DNA from: Sweltsa coloradensis
Taxonomy: Eukaryota > Arthropoda > Insecta > Plecoptera > Chloroperlidae
DNA: 64,000 nucleotides
Direction: 5' to 3'
Assembly: GCA_024449915.1 (NCBI GenBank)
Contig: JAMZAV010001446.1
Span: 241,137-305,136 of the forward strand
Part shown: piece by piece, positions 55,402 to 64,000 of the stretch
How the letters are laid out: each line of letters starts with the position of its first letter
Position numbering within the stretch: the first letter of the stretch is position 1
The notes under the pieces: model-generated
The model's input: the letters and a program-made list of their open reading frames with translations, nothing else
Told to the model about the DNA's origin: nothing
Database searches by the model: none
Program-made: the position numbers and the translations under genes

Positions 55402-56375
55402 TTGGGAATGAGGCAATTAACAATAGACAAGAACCTCCTACCACCAAACATAAATGTTGCATTGTTAGAAATCCCACATGCATTGACAATACCTGACATC
55501 GACGGTAAGAAAAACAACCACTCATTGGTTCAACTAAAGAAATTGACATTGGCATACATTCGCCAGAAATACCCAGAAAATGAATGGCTACATCTGTATA
55601 CAGATGGATCAGCATCCCAGGGGAAGGAAAGGCGGCACAGGGATATACAGCCGAGAATTTGAGGCTTCCTACCCAGCTGGTGCTAATGGAAGCAATTATG
55701 ATGGAGAAATCCGAGCAATAGTTGAAGCACTATTGAAACTATCAAAATCTGAAAACCGGAAAATTGTGATCCTATCCGACTCCAAGACTGCCATTGCAGC
55801 CATTGCAAATAGGGAGGAAACAGAACCCGAAATTAAGACAATGTAAACTACAGATTCTACGACTCATGAATGATGGGAACAAAATTGTGCTACAATGGAT
55901 ACCCGGCCCACTGTGGCATATATTTGGGAATGAGAAGGCCGACTACCTAGCCAAAAAAGGTAGCAAAAAACAACAAGAAAGTAAAAAACTGTCACATAAA
56001 TCTCTCAAATCTCACCTGCATGCGTCGACAGACAAAGCAGTCCGTAAGGAATGGCAAGAGAGGGGGCAGAATAAACTGTGGGAAGATTACACTAGAATGA
56101 GGCCGACTGGTAAACGTAAGTGCTACAGTAGAAAAATAGAGACAGCTCAATTCCGGCTTCAAACAGGACACGACCTACTCGGAAAGCACCTCCATAGATT
56201 TGGAATTTTTGAATCTAGTGTCTGTCGGATGTGTGGAGCTGGGGAACAAGACAGGAAACATCTTTTTCAATGTACATATATAAAGCTTGAACGCGACAAA
56301 ATGCCAAATGGCATGGATCGGAGCGAACAGGAGTCCTATCTCTACTGGCTAACTAGAAAACACATGATGACATGA
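55402..56375 (+). pseudogene. non-LTR RNase H domain and Cys-rich C-terminus (frameshifted)
   Basis: The RNase H motifs are LYTDGSASQ, YDGEIRAIVEAL, ILSDSKTAIAAI and FGNEKADYLAKKGS. The usual GHxG is IPGPLW here, so the catalytic-loop His is lost. The end carries CRMCGAGEQDRKHLFQC and ESYLYWLTRKHMM. Frame changes lie near 55620 and 55830. Confidence 0.85.
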
Positions 56376-56592
56376 ATAATGTCAATTGTTGGCATATGAA
56401 AAGAAGAAGAGAAGATATTAAAAGTTTTAAATATTAACTTTAACCTTTCAATATGGTAATAGGAATATAGTTAATTTTTATTAAGCAATTTTATTCCTCC
56501 ACAAGTCTACCCACTCTTCATTCTTAACTGTGCATATGATGTCTTCTATCTGACATCCAAACATTAAATCAAATTTTATTTTATTTTTCTAG

Positions 56593-56769
56593 TTATGATA
56601 CATCTGTTTACGACGCTCCACTCGCTCGTACTTCGTCTCTCCAAGAAAGGTTGTCTGTAACAAGTGATCTCATGCAACTCTTGCAATCAGCATCGCAGTT
56701 ATCCATCCTCACTCAAGAATTCTACGCTGACTTGTCATTCCGGGAAATTGGCAGCATCAAATAAGTTAG
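56593..56769 (+). other. putative exon D, with a 56-codon open end
   Basis: Acceptor TTATTTTTCTAG, donor TTAG/GTAAGA. Reads YDTSVYDAPLARTSSLQERL, LLQSASQLSILTQEFYADLS, FREIGSIK and TAA (56762-56764), in phase with exon C. Codon use looks like real coding sequence. A donor just after the stop would put an intron in a 3' UTR, or the exons may all be leader. Confidence 0.45.
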
Positions 56770-57149
56770 GTAAGATAATTATTTCATTTACTCTTAAATG
56801 ATATTGCATAATTTGAAATAATGCCACGCACTGCTGTATCTATTCCTAAATTAAATACATAATGTAGTTTGTAATGTTTGTTTAGGGTAGAGATGAAAGA
56901 TATGATTTAAGCTTGGTTAAACCTAATAGAATAGGTCTGAAAATTAAAACCCAAGACCGCTCAGTCTCACTGATTTCAATGGGATTCTAGACAAATATTA
57001 TTTTCTCGAGTTGGCTGGGGTTTTCTTTTTAACACTACAGAGGTGAGAGCCGTAAAGTTTAAATTTGTTCTTGTAGTTTCAACAACTAATAATTGACAAG
57101 CAGATTGATTCATGTATAAAAGTTGTTAATTAGTGGTCTTCCTTTCTAG

Positions 57150-57283
57150 CTGCCGTACGTCACTGGTCCCCGAATGAAGCACCCCCATCAAAGCACCTCT
57201 GTCTTCTCCGCTCATTGCAAGACTGAAGTCCATTCCTAGGCTGGGGTGGTCCGCATGAGCAGCGTCCGAGCAGATCACTTACG
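57150..57283 (+). other. putative exon E
   Basis: Acceptor CCTTTCTAG, donor TTACG/GTAAAC. GC-richer than its surroundings and without a useful frame, so probably untranslated. If the unit continues, its coding part would lie beyond the window or in exons I missed. Confidence 0.35.
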
Positions 57284-57412
57284 GTAAACAGATTTCAGTA
57301 TTCTTTGAGTTTATTGTTCAATTGTAGTACAGTAAACCAGTTATTTATGCCAAATACAGCAGACAATAGATATGATATAAAATAAACTTCGTAAATTGTT
57401 TGAATTATATAG

Positions 57413-57840
57413 CAGTGGCGGCTCTGGAGTAATTTTGTTGGCGAGGCAAAATTCAAGTAGCAAATTTTCGACAAGAATAAAGGGGGAGGGGTCGAGGAAG
57501 CACAAACAAAAAAATAATACCTGTCAATAATTTAGAACATTATTATTGTATTTTATAGCGTGAATCTAACTTTCTGATATGTACTAAATCGTGAAGTAGT
57601 AACTGAAGAATACGTTAGGTCACCATCCCCCGTCTGTCGAGCGAATGAGAGCTGAGAGTCGACAGCAACAGCATGCGACCAACTGCTTGCTGGAAAAACC
57701 AAAGTAGTAGGTAGACCCACAGTACAGATTTAAATTGATGGATTTTTATTACATTGTTCATCTTCAAATATAGCTACTAGATTATAGGCTATAGGTCTAA
57801 ACGATTGAACACCCAGTTACAACTCGAGTAGGGCACCAGT
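57413..57840. other. intergenic, possible DNA-element end
   Basis: CAGTGGCGGCTCTGGAG at 57413 resembles the CAGTGGCG-type termini seen at 35986 (inverted). No matching right end was found. Confidence 0.3.
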
Positions 57841-57978
57841 AGCTTGACCTATAGACTTGTGCTTGCTGGCCAGACTCTGCACGTGCCCCCTAAGATGGGT
57901 GAGTCTCCGCTTCTTCCTGTCCATACAGCCTTTTTATCATCAATCACTTTCTTTGGTTGCACCTTTCTGCCACTCTCG

Positions 57979-58060
57979 GCTGTCCGCGGTGGCTTATATG
58001 ATAAGGGCGAAGGCCTGTAGTGTACGACACCAGGAGAGCGTGGGTTTGAATCAGGGACAA
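57979..58060 (+). mobile_element. tRNA-derived SINE head, copy 1
   Basis: GTCCGCGGTGGCTTATATGA (A-box-like) and GTGGGTTTGAATCAGGGAC (B-box-like) lie in tRNA spacing. The same head recurs at 59327, so it is a SINE family, not a tRNA gene. Confidence 0.6.
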
Positions 58061-58801
58061 CATGGCAGAATCGGTTCCTGTCTGCATCGATTCCAAATTG
58101 GAGAAATCGATTCCTCATTAGACAGTTTCAACGTTCGCGCGTCGTGTTTTGGGGCATGGCAGAGCGGTGAGCCACGTGTCTACTGTCCTGCCCTCACCCG
58201 CCAGACACCAATAGTATACAAAGGCAGGCAGTACGGTCAACAGACGACGGCGCAACGTTGTGAAATACCAGACAAGCCTTCACGGCCTCCGCGGCAAACG
58301 ACCTTGGAAATATCGCCGCATATCATGGGTTCCGCGGAAAATGACCACCAAAATAACTGTGCATACAAAGTTTTTTCTTGGGAATCGATTCTTAGGTCAC
58401 AATGATCGATTCCAATTTTTTGGAATCGATGATGTCATCCCTAGTGAATCCCGCATAATTGGCATTGGTGTTTTGTTATTTTCCTTCACCCTCGTAGTAT
58501 ATGACCACTTATCGTCTCGAATAGCAAATATAATCATTTTCAATTGTAAACAAGGGCATTTCAGTCACAAAATTTAGCAAAACTAAATAATGACCAATAT
58601 TTACATTATTTTGTGGTTTGCATAGTATATACTAAGCAGGGTAAAAAAATGAGCCCGTCACTCACTATAGGATATTTTAAACATCCCCTAAAAATCTTAC
58701 CACAGTATCACACCCAATTTTCAAACACCTCCACCCTGAGCTATCCTACATGTACATAGGGTATTCCATGCACCCATTTTCTCCCAACACTCTCTTCATA
58801 T

Positions 58802-59020
58802 TTAAATAGCGAGTGATGTGTCACCTCCTCTCCCCCTACCCCTTTGTACTATCAAAGCCTCCACCTTTTCCTGGTCACTGGTGAAAATCTTCCTATTTCC
58901 CTTGAGTATACAGTAAATATTACTTCCTGTTATATTTTCCAAGAGCTGATATAACTTCTTCCCATTTCTATGAACCCCTCTACCTCCCAATACCTGGATC
59001 AAAGTCAACGCTCAAGTTCT
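58802..59020 (-). pseudogene. non-LTR retrotransposon fragment
   Basis: The minus-strand frame GKKLYQLLENITGSNIYCIL followed by FTSDQEKVEAL resembles the segment between endonuclease and RT in non-LTR elements (compare TEDKDKAEAF at about 53875-53905). Short and unflanked. Confidence 0.45.
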
Positions 59021-59326
59021 GAGTGAATTTTGATAAGTTGCAACTTGCAAATTAACTTCTTACTTCAGAAAGTAGACCTAATTTTCTACTTATGTCCTGA
59101 AAAATAATTCAACCAAACAATATACACTGGCAGAATTACAGCAGGCGGGGTCCTCTACAATGCATTTACATTTTTAAATGTGTTTTAGACATTAAAAATC
59201 ACTAACAGGGAAAATATGCAGCCGGCAAACCCCATGCAAGTGTTGGGCCTTTTTAGTATTTTTATCTTATGAGGCTACGCTCATTGCGAATCTTGAAGGT
59301 TGATAACGTCATCCCTAGCAGTCAAG

Positions 59327-59410
59327 CCGTCCGCGGTGGCACATTGGATTCGCTCTGCTGGTCCGAAGTGTGACACCACGAGGATGTGGGTTTGAATCGT
59401 GCATAAGTTG
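59327..59410 (+). mobile_element. tRNA-derived SINE head, copy 2
   Basis: GTCCGCGGTGGCACATTGGA and GTGGGTTTGAATCGTGC parallel 57979-58060, with the middle diverged. Confidence 0.6.
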
Positions 59411-59917
59411 TGGGTTTTTTAAGTTGTCCATCGTCAGCTATAACCAGTCATCATCTCGAATAGCAATATTGCATTATAGAGATATCAAGCAACAAAGATC
59501 AATCAAATCAAATCCTAGCAGTTAGCATTAACCTCTATGCCCTTAGGCCTACATTTCCTCGTTTAACATCTGTCTTATGTTATAATACACCTGGTCACCC
59601 TACCCCTTTTTCCTACATGCAGCTCAAATCTTTTCATAAATATGGTATCCCTAAATATCTTTTAAAAAATCTCAAAACATTTAATTCAATCCCCTATCTT
59701 CCAGTGACCATTCTGCTTCCTTCCTTACCCACTCACACCTTGTAGTCCGGGAACATCTTCCCCATCATACCGTCACACTCGATTGTCCTTACTTTATCCT
59801 CAACTCCCTCTTTTCCTCGGTGCCATCTCAACTATTGGAAACCTATGACCACTCGGGTCACCCGACTACAGACCTCAGACCCTGTTTTATTATGTTTTAC
59901 TTTAAATAATGATTCAA

Positions 59918-60112
59918 TGTACTAATAAAGAAGAACCATAATTTATTACATGTGCAATCGAACTGGACATAGTTTTGTTACAGACCGGAAGCTATCAACT
60001 CACCGCGAGAGTGAAGGCATAATAATCGAAGTACACTCTCTCTCTCACTATATATATCAATTAGTCTAACATTGTCCATAATGCATTGCAACTATATGTA
60101 AGTAATGTTACA
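59918..60112 (-). mobile_element. LTR of a Ty3/Gypsy-type retrotransposon (3' LTR)
   Basis: On the minus strand it begins TGTAACATTACTTACATATA directly after the purine tract AAGGGGAGGA (60113-60122) and ends around ...TTAGTACA at 59918. An AATAAA lies inside. TG...CA ends and position after the polypurine tract support an LTR of 195 bp; the other LTR is not in the window. Confidence 0.65.
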
Positions 60113-60120
60113 TCCTCCCC

Positions 60121-60480
60121 TTAAAGATTTAACCGATTCGGGGTGGCAACAATTCTCCCTGAACGAGTTTGCACTTGTCTAAGAGGCTGTTTTACATCAA
60201 GAGATGTCTGTGCCAATTCTTGAATAGGTTGCTTGTCATCTGGGATCTGGGGCGACACCATCTTGGGCGATGTTAGTTGTTGCACAGTGACTTCCTTCAG
60301 ATCGTCAAGATACGGGGCCGGTATGAGGTGATAACGGTTACGTCATAGTTTTCCTTTCGGAGTTTCCACAACATAAGAACGGGGCTCTGCTGACTTCTCC
60401 AGGACTCGTCCCTGTGTACGTTGATCAATAATCCACACTGATTCTCCCGACATTAGTTCTGGAAGTTAGCGTGCATGATG
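60121..60480 (-). pseudogene. Ty3/Gypsy pol C-terminus (decayed)
   Basis: Minus strand: LMSGESVWIIDQRTQGRVLE, EPRSYVVETPKGKL, a TGA where the family usually has Arg, RNRYHLIPAPYLDDL, then QTRSGRIVATPNRLNL and TAA at 60121-60123. The RSYVVET...RNR..L and TRSGR motifs are typical of the post-integrase tail of Gypsy polyproteins. Confidence 0.75.
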
Positions 60481-60793
60481 TCTGCGATCATAATAATTCT
60501 TTTCTTAGCTTTTTAGATAAGTTTCTTTCTTCTGCAGGATTTCTTTTGATGGAACTTGCAGTTGTAGAAGTTTCACCTAGGTATCTTTCTTGCATTAAGA
60601 GCTCACCTCTCTTCAATACTGATGGGAATGCACACTATTGAAATTATCGTTAGTAATCTACTTACTTCATTTTTTACGTTTATCATAGTTATAAAAACTG
60701 ATTTACTTAAGGACAATAAATAAAACTAAGTACCTATGTACGGTAAATATTATTGAATTTATTGTTAATTGATACATTAAACAGATACATTAA

Positions 60794-60838
60794 AGGGGCT
60801 ATTACCCCCAAAAATTTTTTTTACTACATAATCTATAG
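60794..60838 (+). mobile_element. TTAA-flanked DNA element, left fragment (copy 3)
   Basis: TTAA (60790-60793) then AGGGGCTATTACCCCC and ACTACATAATCTATAG, matching the first 51 bp of copy 2. Interrupted at ATCTATAG by a hAT element; the right part is not seen in the window. Confidence 0.8.
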
Positions 60839-60975
60839 CAGGCCTTCCCAACTATAATATTTAAAGGGCCACAATTCAAATGTGACATCGTTTGGCGGGC
60901 CAGAATAATAAATTATACCCAGAACTACCCGCCCTCACCACCACGCTGTAAGTAAAAATTACTGTGCATGTTCAC

Positions 60976-61535
60976 TTACCCCATTCCTAAGTGAGAAAAG
61001 TTGCCACGACTGCATCTCGCAAGTGACTTAAAGTTTGGCACATACGAAGAGGTGGCAATACAAAGGCATTGTTCAGTGTGAATGTCTCTCAAGCACATTC
61101 TATTCTTGTTTTTGATCAAGTTCATAGCAGAAAACGAAGATTCACATATCCAAGTAGAACCAAACATCGTACAAATACATACCGCGAGACATCGTAATTC
61201 AGGATAGTTGCTGTCGTTTACATCATTAATCCAAAGTCTACGAACCGTGTGCTGTACGTTATTTTTAGCTTATTTTAGTTTTTCATTCAATTCGAAATCA
61301 TTCTTCAGTTTGCAGAACTCAATTTGCAGTTCCCCTCATTCATGGACGGAAACATGCTCTTAACGCTCTTTATCATGTCTCCAGTTGACAATAATAATGA
61401 GAGATTTGTCACAATGCGAAATATATCTTCTTTCCCGTGAAATTCTTCAAATCTGTCTTCGAATTCTTTTGCCAACATTTTGATGAAAGAAATACGGATC
61501 ATAATCGTAGCTTGCATCGGGATCGGTGTCCACAA
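60976..61535 (-). pseudogene. hAT transposase, C-terminal part with dimerisation region
   Basis: Minus strand: DYDPYF-type sequence near 61500, MLAKEFEDRFEEFHGKEDIF, then after breaks MFGSTWICESSFSAMNLIKN, KNRMCLRDIHTEQCL and ATSSYVPNF. The STxxCExxFSxMxxIKNKxR pattern is the hAT dimerisation signature of the ZBED5/FAM200-like branch. Confidence 0.8.
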
Positions 61536-61603
61536 ACGATTTTATGGTGGGAAAATGAAAAGAAGTTTCCATGAACGGTAAGTTGATCTTTAAATGAGCC
61601 AAT

Positions 61604-62860
61604 CAGGGGATCAAACCGAAATAATTTTCATTTCGGTTCGGTTTTCGGTACAACGTTAATTTTTCGGTTCGGTTTTCGGTTTGGTTCGACCTTTCTAAAA
61701 ATAACGGTTCGGTTCAGTTTATTTTATTTTACATTATATAAGGCAAAATATCAATAAAAGTATCATTTTTTTGAGAGTTGAAAACGTTTGTAGGGATATT
61801 TACTAACATTAATTACCGATACATGCCCACATCTATCAATTCCAAACATATATATGCCCAAAGCCCGACTCAAAGTCCACATTCCACAATGTTCCTCAGT
61901 CCAAATCAGGTCTGTGTCTGTAGAGGCCGATATGAGAGACTGGGATAATGAACGTTACGGTGGAATGTGGACTTTTGAGTCGGGCTTTGGGCATATATAT
62001 GTTTGGAATTGATAGATGTGGGCATGTATCGGTAATTAATGTTAGTAAATATCCCTACAAACGTTTTCAACTCTCAAAAAAATGATACTTTTATTGATAT
62101 TTTGCCTTATATAATGTAAAATAAAATAAACTGGTTCAAACCGGTTTAAAACGGTTCGAACCGAACCGTTATTTTTAGAAAGGTCGAACCAAACCGAAAA
62201 CCGAACCGAAAAAATAACGTTGTACCGAAAACCGAACCAAAATGAAAATTATTTCGGTTTGATTCCCTGATTGGCTAAGATAGTGTAGTAAGGCTAAATG
62301 TAAATAGACGACACTCCCCGTCAATTACCGATACATGCCCACGTCTATCAATTCCAAACATATGCCCAAAGCCCGACTCAAAGTCCACATTCCACAATGT
62401 TCCTCAGTCCAAATCAGGTCTGTGTCTGTAGAGGCCGATATGAGAGACTGGGATAATGAACGTTACGGAACGGGGAGTGTCGTCTATTTACATTTAGCCT
62501 TACTACACTAAATTAAAGTGACCTTAATTTGATTTCCACGGTTAACAACAACATTCTGAAGTCGGTGTTTATGAAAGGTGTGGTAGGCAGGTGTCTTTGG
62601 ACTTATGAAAAGAAGGTATGGCCCGGACTTGTGAAAGGGAAAATAGAACTTTTTTTTTTGCTTTTTCCCAATTTTCGTTGGCGATTTTTAGACTTTGTGA
62701 CCGAAACTGCCCCCTGAACTGAAATAAACCGAAATAAGAAATTCGGTTACGGTTCGGTTTTTGGTTCAGGCACTTTCTTATAACGGTTTTCGGTTCGGTT
62801 TTCGGTTTAGAAAAAATATTGTTTTTTTCGGTTTTTGGTTCGTACCAATTTGATGCCCTG
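61604..62860. mobile_element. hAT-type element with giant internal palindromes
   Basis: Ends CAGGGGATCAAACCG and TTTGATGCCCTG with an exact 8 bp duplication GAGCCAAT (61596-61603, 62861-62868). GGTTCGGTTTTCGG motifs are tandem near both ends. The inside is one large palindrome (61597-61886 against 61961-62278) plus a second, nested one (62281-62321 against 62470-62510). No transposase. Confidence 0.85.
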
Positions 62861-62872
62861 GAGCCAATCGAC

Positions 62873-63112
62873 TCATACAAATCGCCTATTAGCTTGTTTT
62901 TCCCTTGCTTGCATCATCAAGTTTAGGTTGTTCGTCAACTTTAGTATGTCGGCTAGAAATGCAACATTAATCATTTGCTCCAAGTTTTGTATTAAGTCCA
63001 CAAATTCTTCAGCACCCTTTGCATTGCTAGAAACTAAAAATACAGCAATTTCATTCTTTATGGCCCAGAATGTGCTAACAGTCTCGAAATCATAAAAAAA
63101 TGGCTTGGCCAT
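62873..63112 (-). pseudogene. hAT transposase, middle part
   Basis: Minus strand: FETVSTFWAIKNEIAVFLVS, AEEFVDLIQNLEQMINVAFL, ADILKLTNNLNLMMQAREKQ. The AFLxDIxxxxNxLNLxxQ block is diagnostic of insect ZBED/FAM200-like hAT transposases. The frame stops just before the nested element. Confidence 0.8.
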
Positions 63113-63859
63113 TGAATTTGGTTCATGGCCAAGATTTTTTATATGATTTCGAGTTTTAAAATTTTACTTTTTTACCACAAAAATCGTTGGCTTGGCGCTC
63201 GTCAACAGGCGAAATGATCTTACTTATTTTCAAAGCGAAACTAGGGAGAAAGAATAAAAGCTTGGCTCAACTACTTTATCTCACAGCATTCACAGCCGAA
63301 GACTTTGAAGGAGAGCTTGGCTGCCGTTTTTTTTACAAATTTTTGTATTTGGTTGGATAACAATTACATCTACGGGAGTGTTTCCCGACTAACCAAATCG
63401 AGAAATACAGTAATGAAGTGTTACAACATCGGTTATTTAATTGTTAATGTTTTTTGCAAGAAGTCATGTATGTATGTCTGTTGAATGTGCATTGTGTACT
63501 TGAAAGTCAGCCTGTCTGGGACTCGAATCCAGATCATCTGCCTATGCAAACTACTCTTCTGTTGCTTGAGCTAATGAAGTGTGAAAACTCTTATTTATTT
63601 AATTTTTCAAAAGTGGTTGTGTACGTCTGTTGTGTGTGTATTGTTACTTGAGCTACTATAATGAAGTGTTAAACGAGTGAGTGAGCCTTGTGTTGAGTAC
63701 CTGGGAACATTCCCTTTCTTCCTCCTACCTAAGGCCTCTCTAGCCTATCATTGGCTAGAGTGGTGCATTACAGCCTTACAGTTGACTTGCACTTATACCA
63801 ACTAAACTCAAAACCCTACTAATGATATAAACGCAAATGTTCCCGGGTACTCAAAACCT
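63113..63859. other. mixed repeat sequence, no gene
   Basis: Holds the CTACGGGAGTGTTTCCCGAC word (63370), a minus-strand B-box-like GGATTCGAGTCCC near 63515-63530, and at 63690-63830 a relative of the 38760-39370 repeat (GGCTAGAGTGGTGCATTACA). Confidence 0.4.
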
Positions 63860-63899
63860 GACTCGCTCACTCGTCTTAACGACTTTGGCGTTTTCCTAG
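63860..63899 (+). mobile_element. Helitron-like 3' end fragment
   Basis: GACTCGCTCACTCGTCTTAA, then GACTTTGGCGTTTTCCTAG followed by T: the same terminal pattern as at 3537. Only the end is recognisable. Confidence 0.4.
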
Positions 63900-64000
63900 T
63901 ATTTAAAAAATTATTAAACATGTTTTGAAATGCATATAACGCAGTGTAGTCTACATCAACTGTGACAACACTATGGGAAACATAGCGACGAAATACGGTA

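Larger units (their letters stand above)
52733..56400 (+). mobile_element. non-LTR retrotransposon with APE endonuclease, RT and RNase H (decayed)
   Basis: Order endonuclease, reverse transcriptase, RNase H, Cys-rich end, then a (GAA)-rich tail near 56400: the layout of I/Jockey-group elements with RNase H. The coding region is broken by several frameshifts. The 5' end and target duplication are not clear. A 3' fragment of a close relative is at 25102-25346. Confidence 0.9.
60839..63112 (-). mobile_element. hAT element with transposase remnant (minus strand)
   Basis: Left end CAGGCCTTCCCAACTATAAT beside ATCTATAG. Minus-strand transposase pieces lie on both sides of a nested element (61604-62860). 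The distal end was not identified, so the element may extend past 63112. Confidence 0.75.

Noticed and set aside
57849..58577. Frames of 89-182 codons around the tRNA-like SINE
   Set aside because: They run across a SINE head and neighbouring low-information sequence, with no domain or splice support.

Overview
The window is a piece of a repeat-rich, AT-rich animal nuclear genome, almost certainly an insect. Genes are split into small exons with GT-AG introns, and one gene is an insect-type apolipophorin. The short word TAGGCCTA is strikingly frequent. A hemipteran is my best guess, but that is inference.

Four host loci can be supported. (1) 266-13839 (+): the last eight exons of an apolipophorin (lipophorin precursor), 693 codons with every intron phase closing. 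They cover the von Willebrand D domain, a Cys-rich part, a vWA-like fold without a metal site, and the Cys-rich tail. The 5' part lies before the window. (2) 16987-30117 (+): a complete seven-exon adenosine-deaminase-related growth factor (ADGF/ADA2 family), 520 aa, secreted. It keeps the zinc and proton-transfer residues but has lost substrate-contacting aspartates. (3) 31653-37188 (-): a three-exon gene of 497 aa with about 13 copies of a 24-residue repeat and one membrane segment near the C-terminus; I do not recognise it. (4) 43447-44220 (-): an intronless SET/NAP-family histone chaperone lacking the acidic tail, possibly a retrogene. A fifth possible locus is a chain of five spliced-looking exons with little coding capacity between about 47222 and 57283 (+).

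Most other sequence is mobile DNA, often nested. There is a 2.65 kb Tigger/pogo element (4923-7573) inside an inverted-repeat element, and four non-autonomous Helitron-like elements. A TTAA-flanked DNA element occurs in three copies, two of which took different hAT elements at the same internal site. A Penelope-like element (27043-28150) has a GIY-YIG endonuclease and inverted termini with hammerhead-type cores. There are also 5S rRNA-derived sequences, tRNA-derived SINEs, a 3.6 kb decayed non-LTR element with RNase H (52733-56400), a Ty3/Gypsy tail with LTR (59918-60480), a hAT transposase remnant (60839-63112) split by a palindromic hAT element, and several fold-back MITEs.

The apolipophorin (lipid transport) and ADGF (extracellular adenosine growth factor) genes are neighbours on one strand, about 3.1 kb apart. 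Both proteins are expected in haemolymph, but nothing in the sequence shows shared control.
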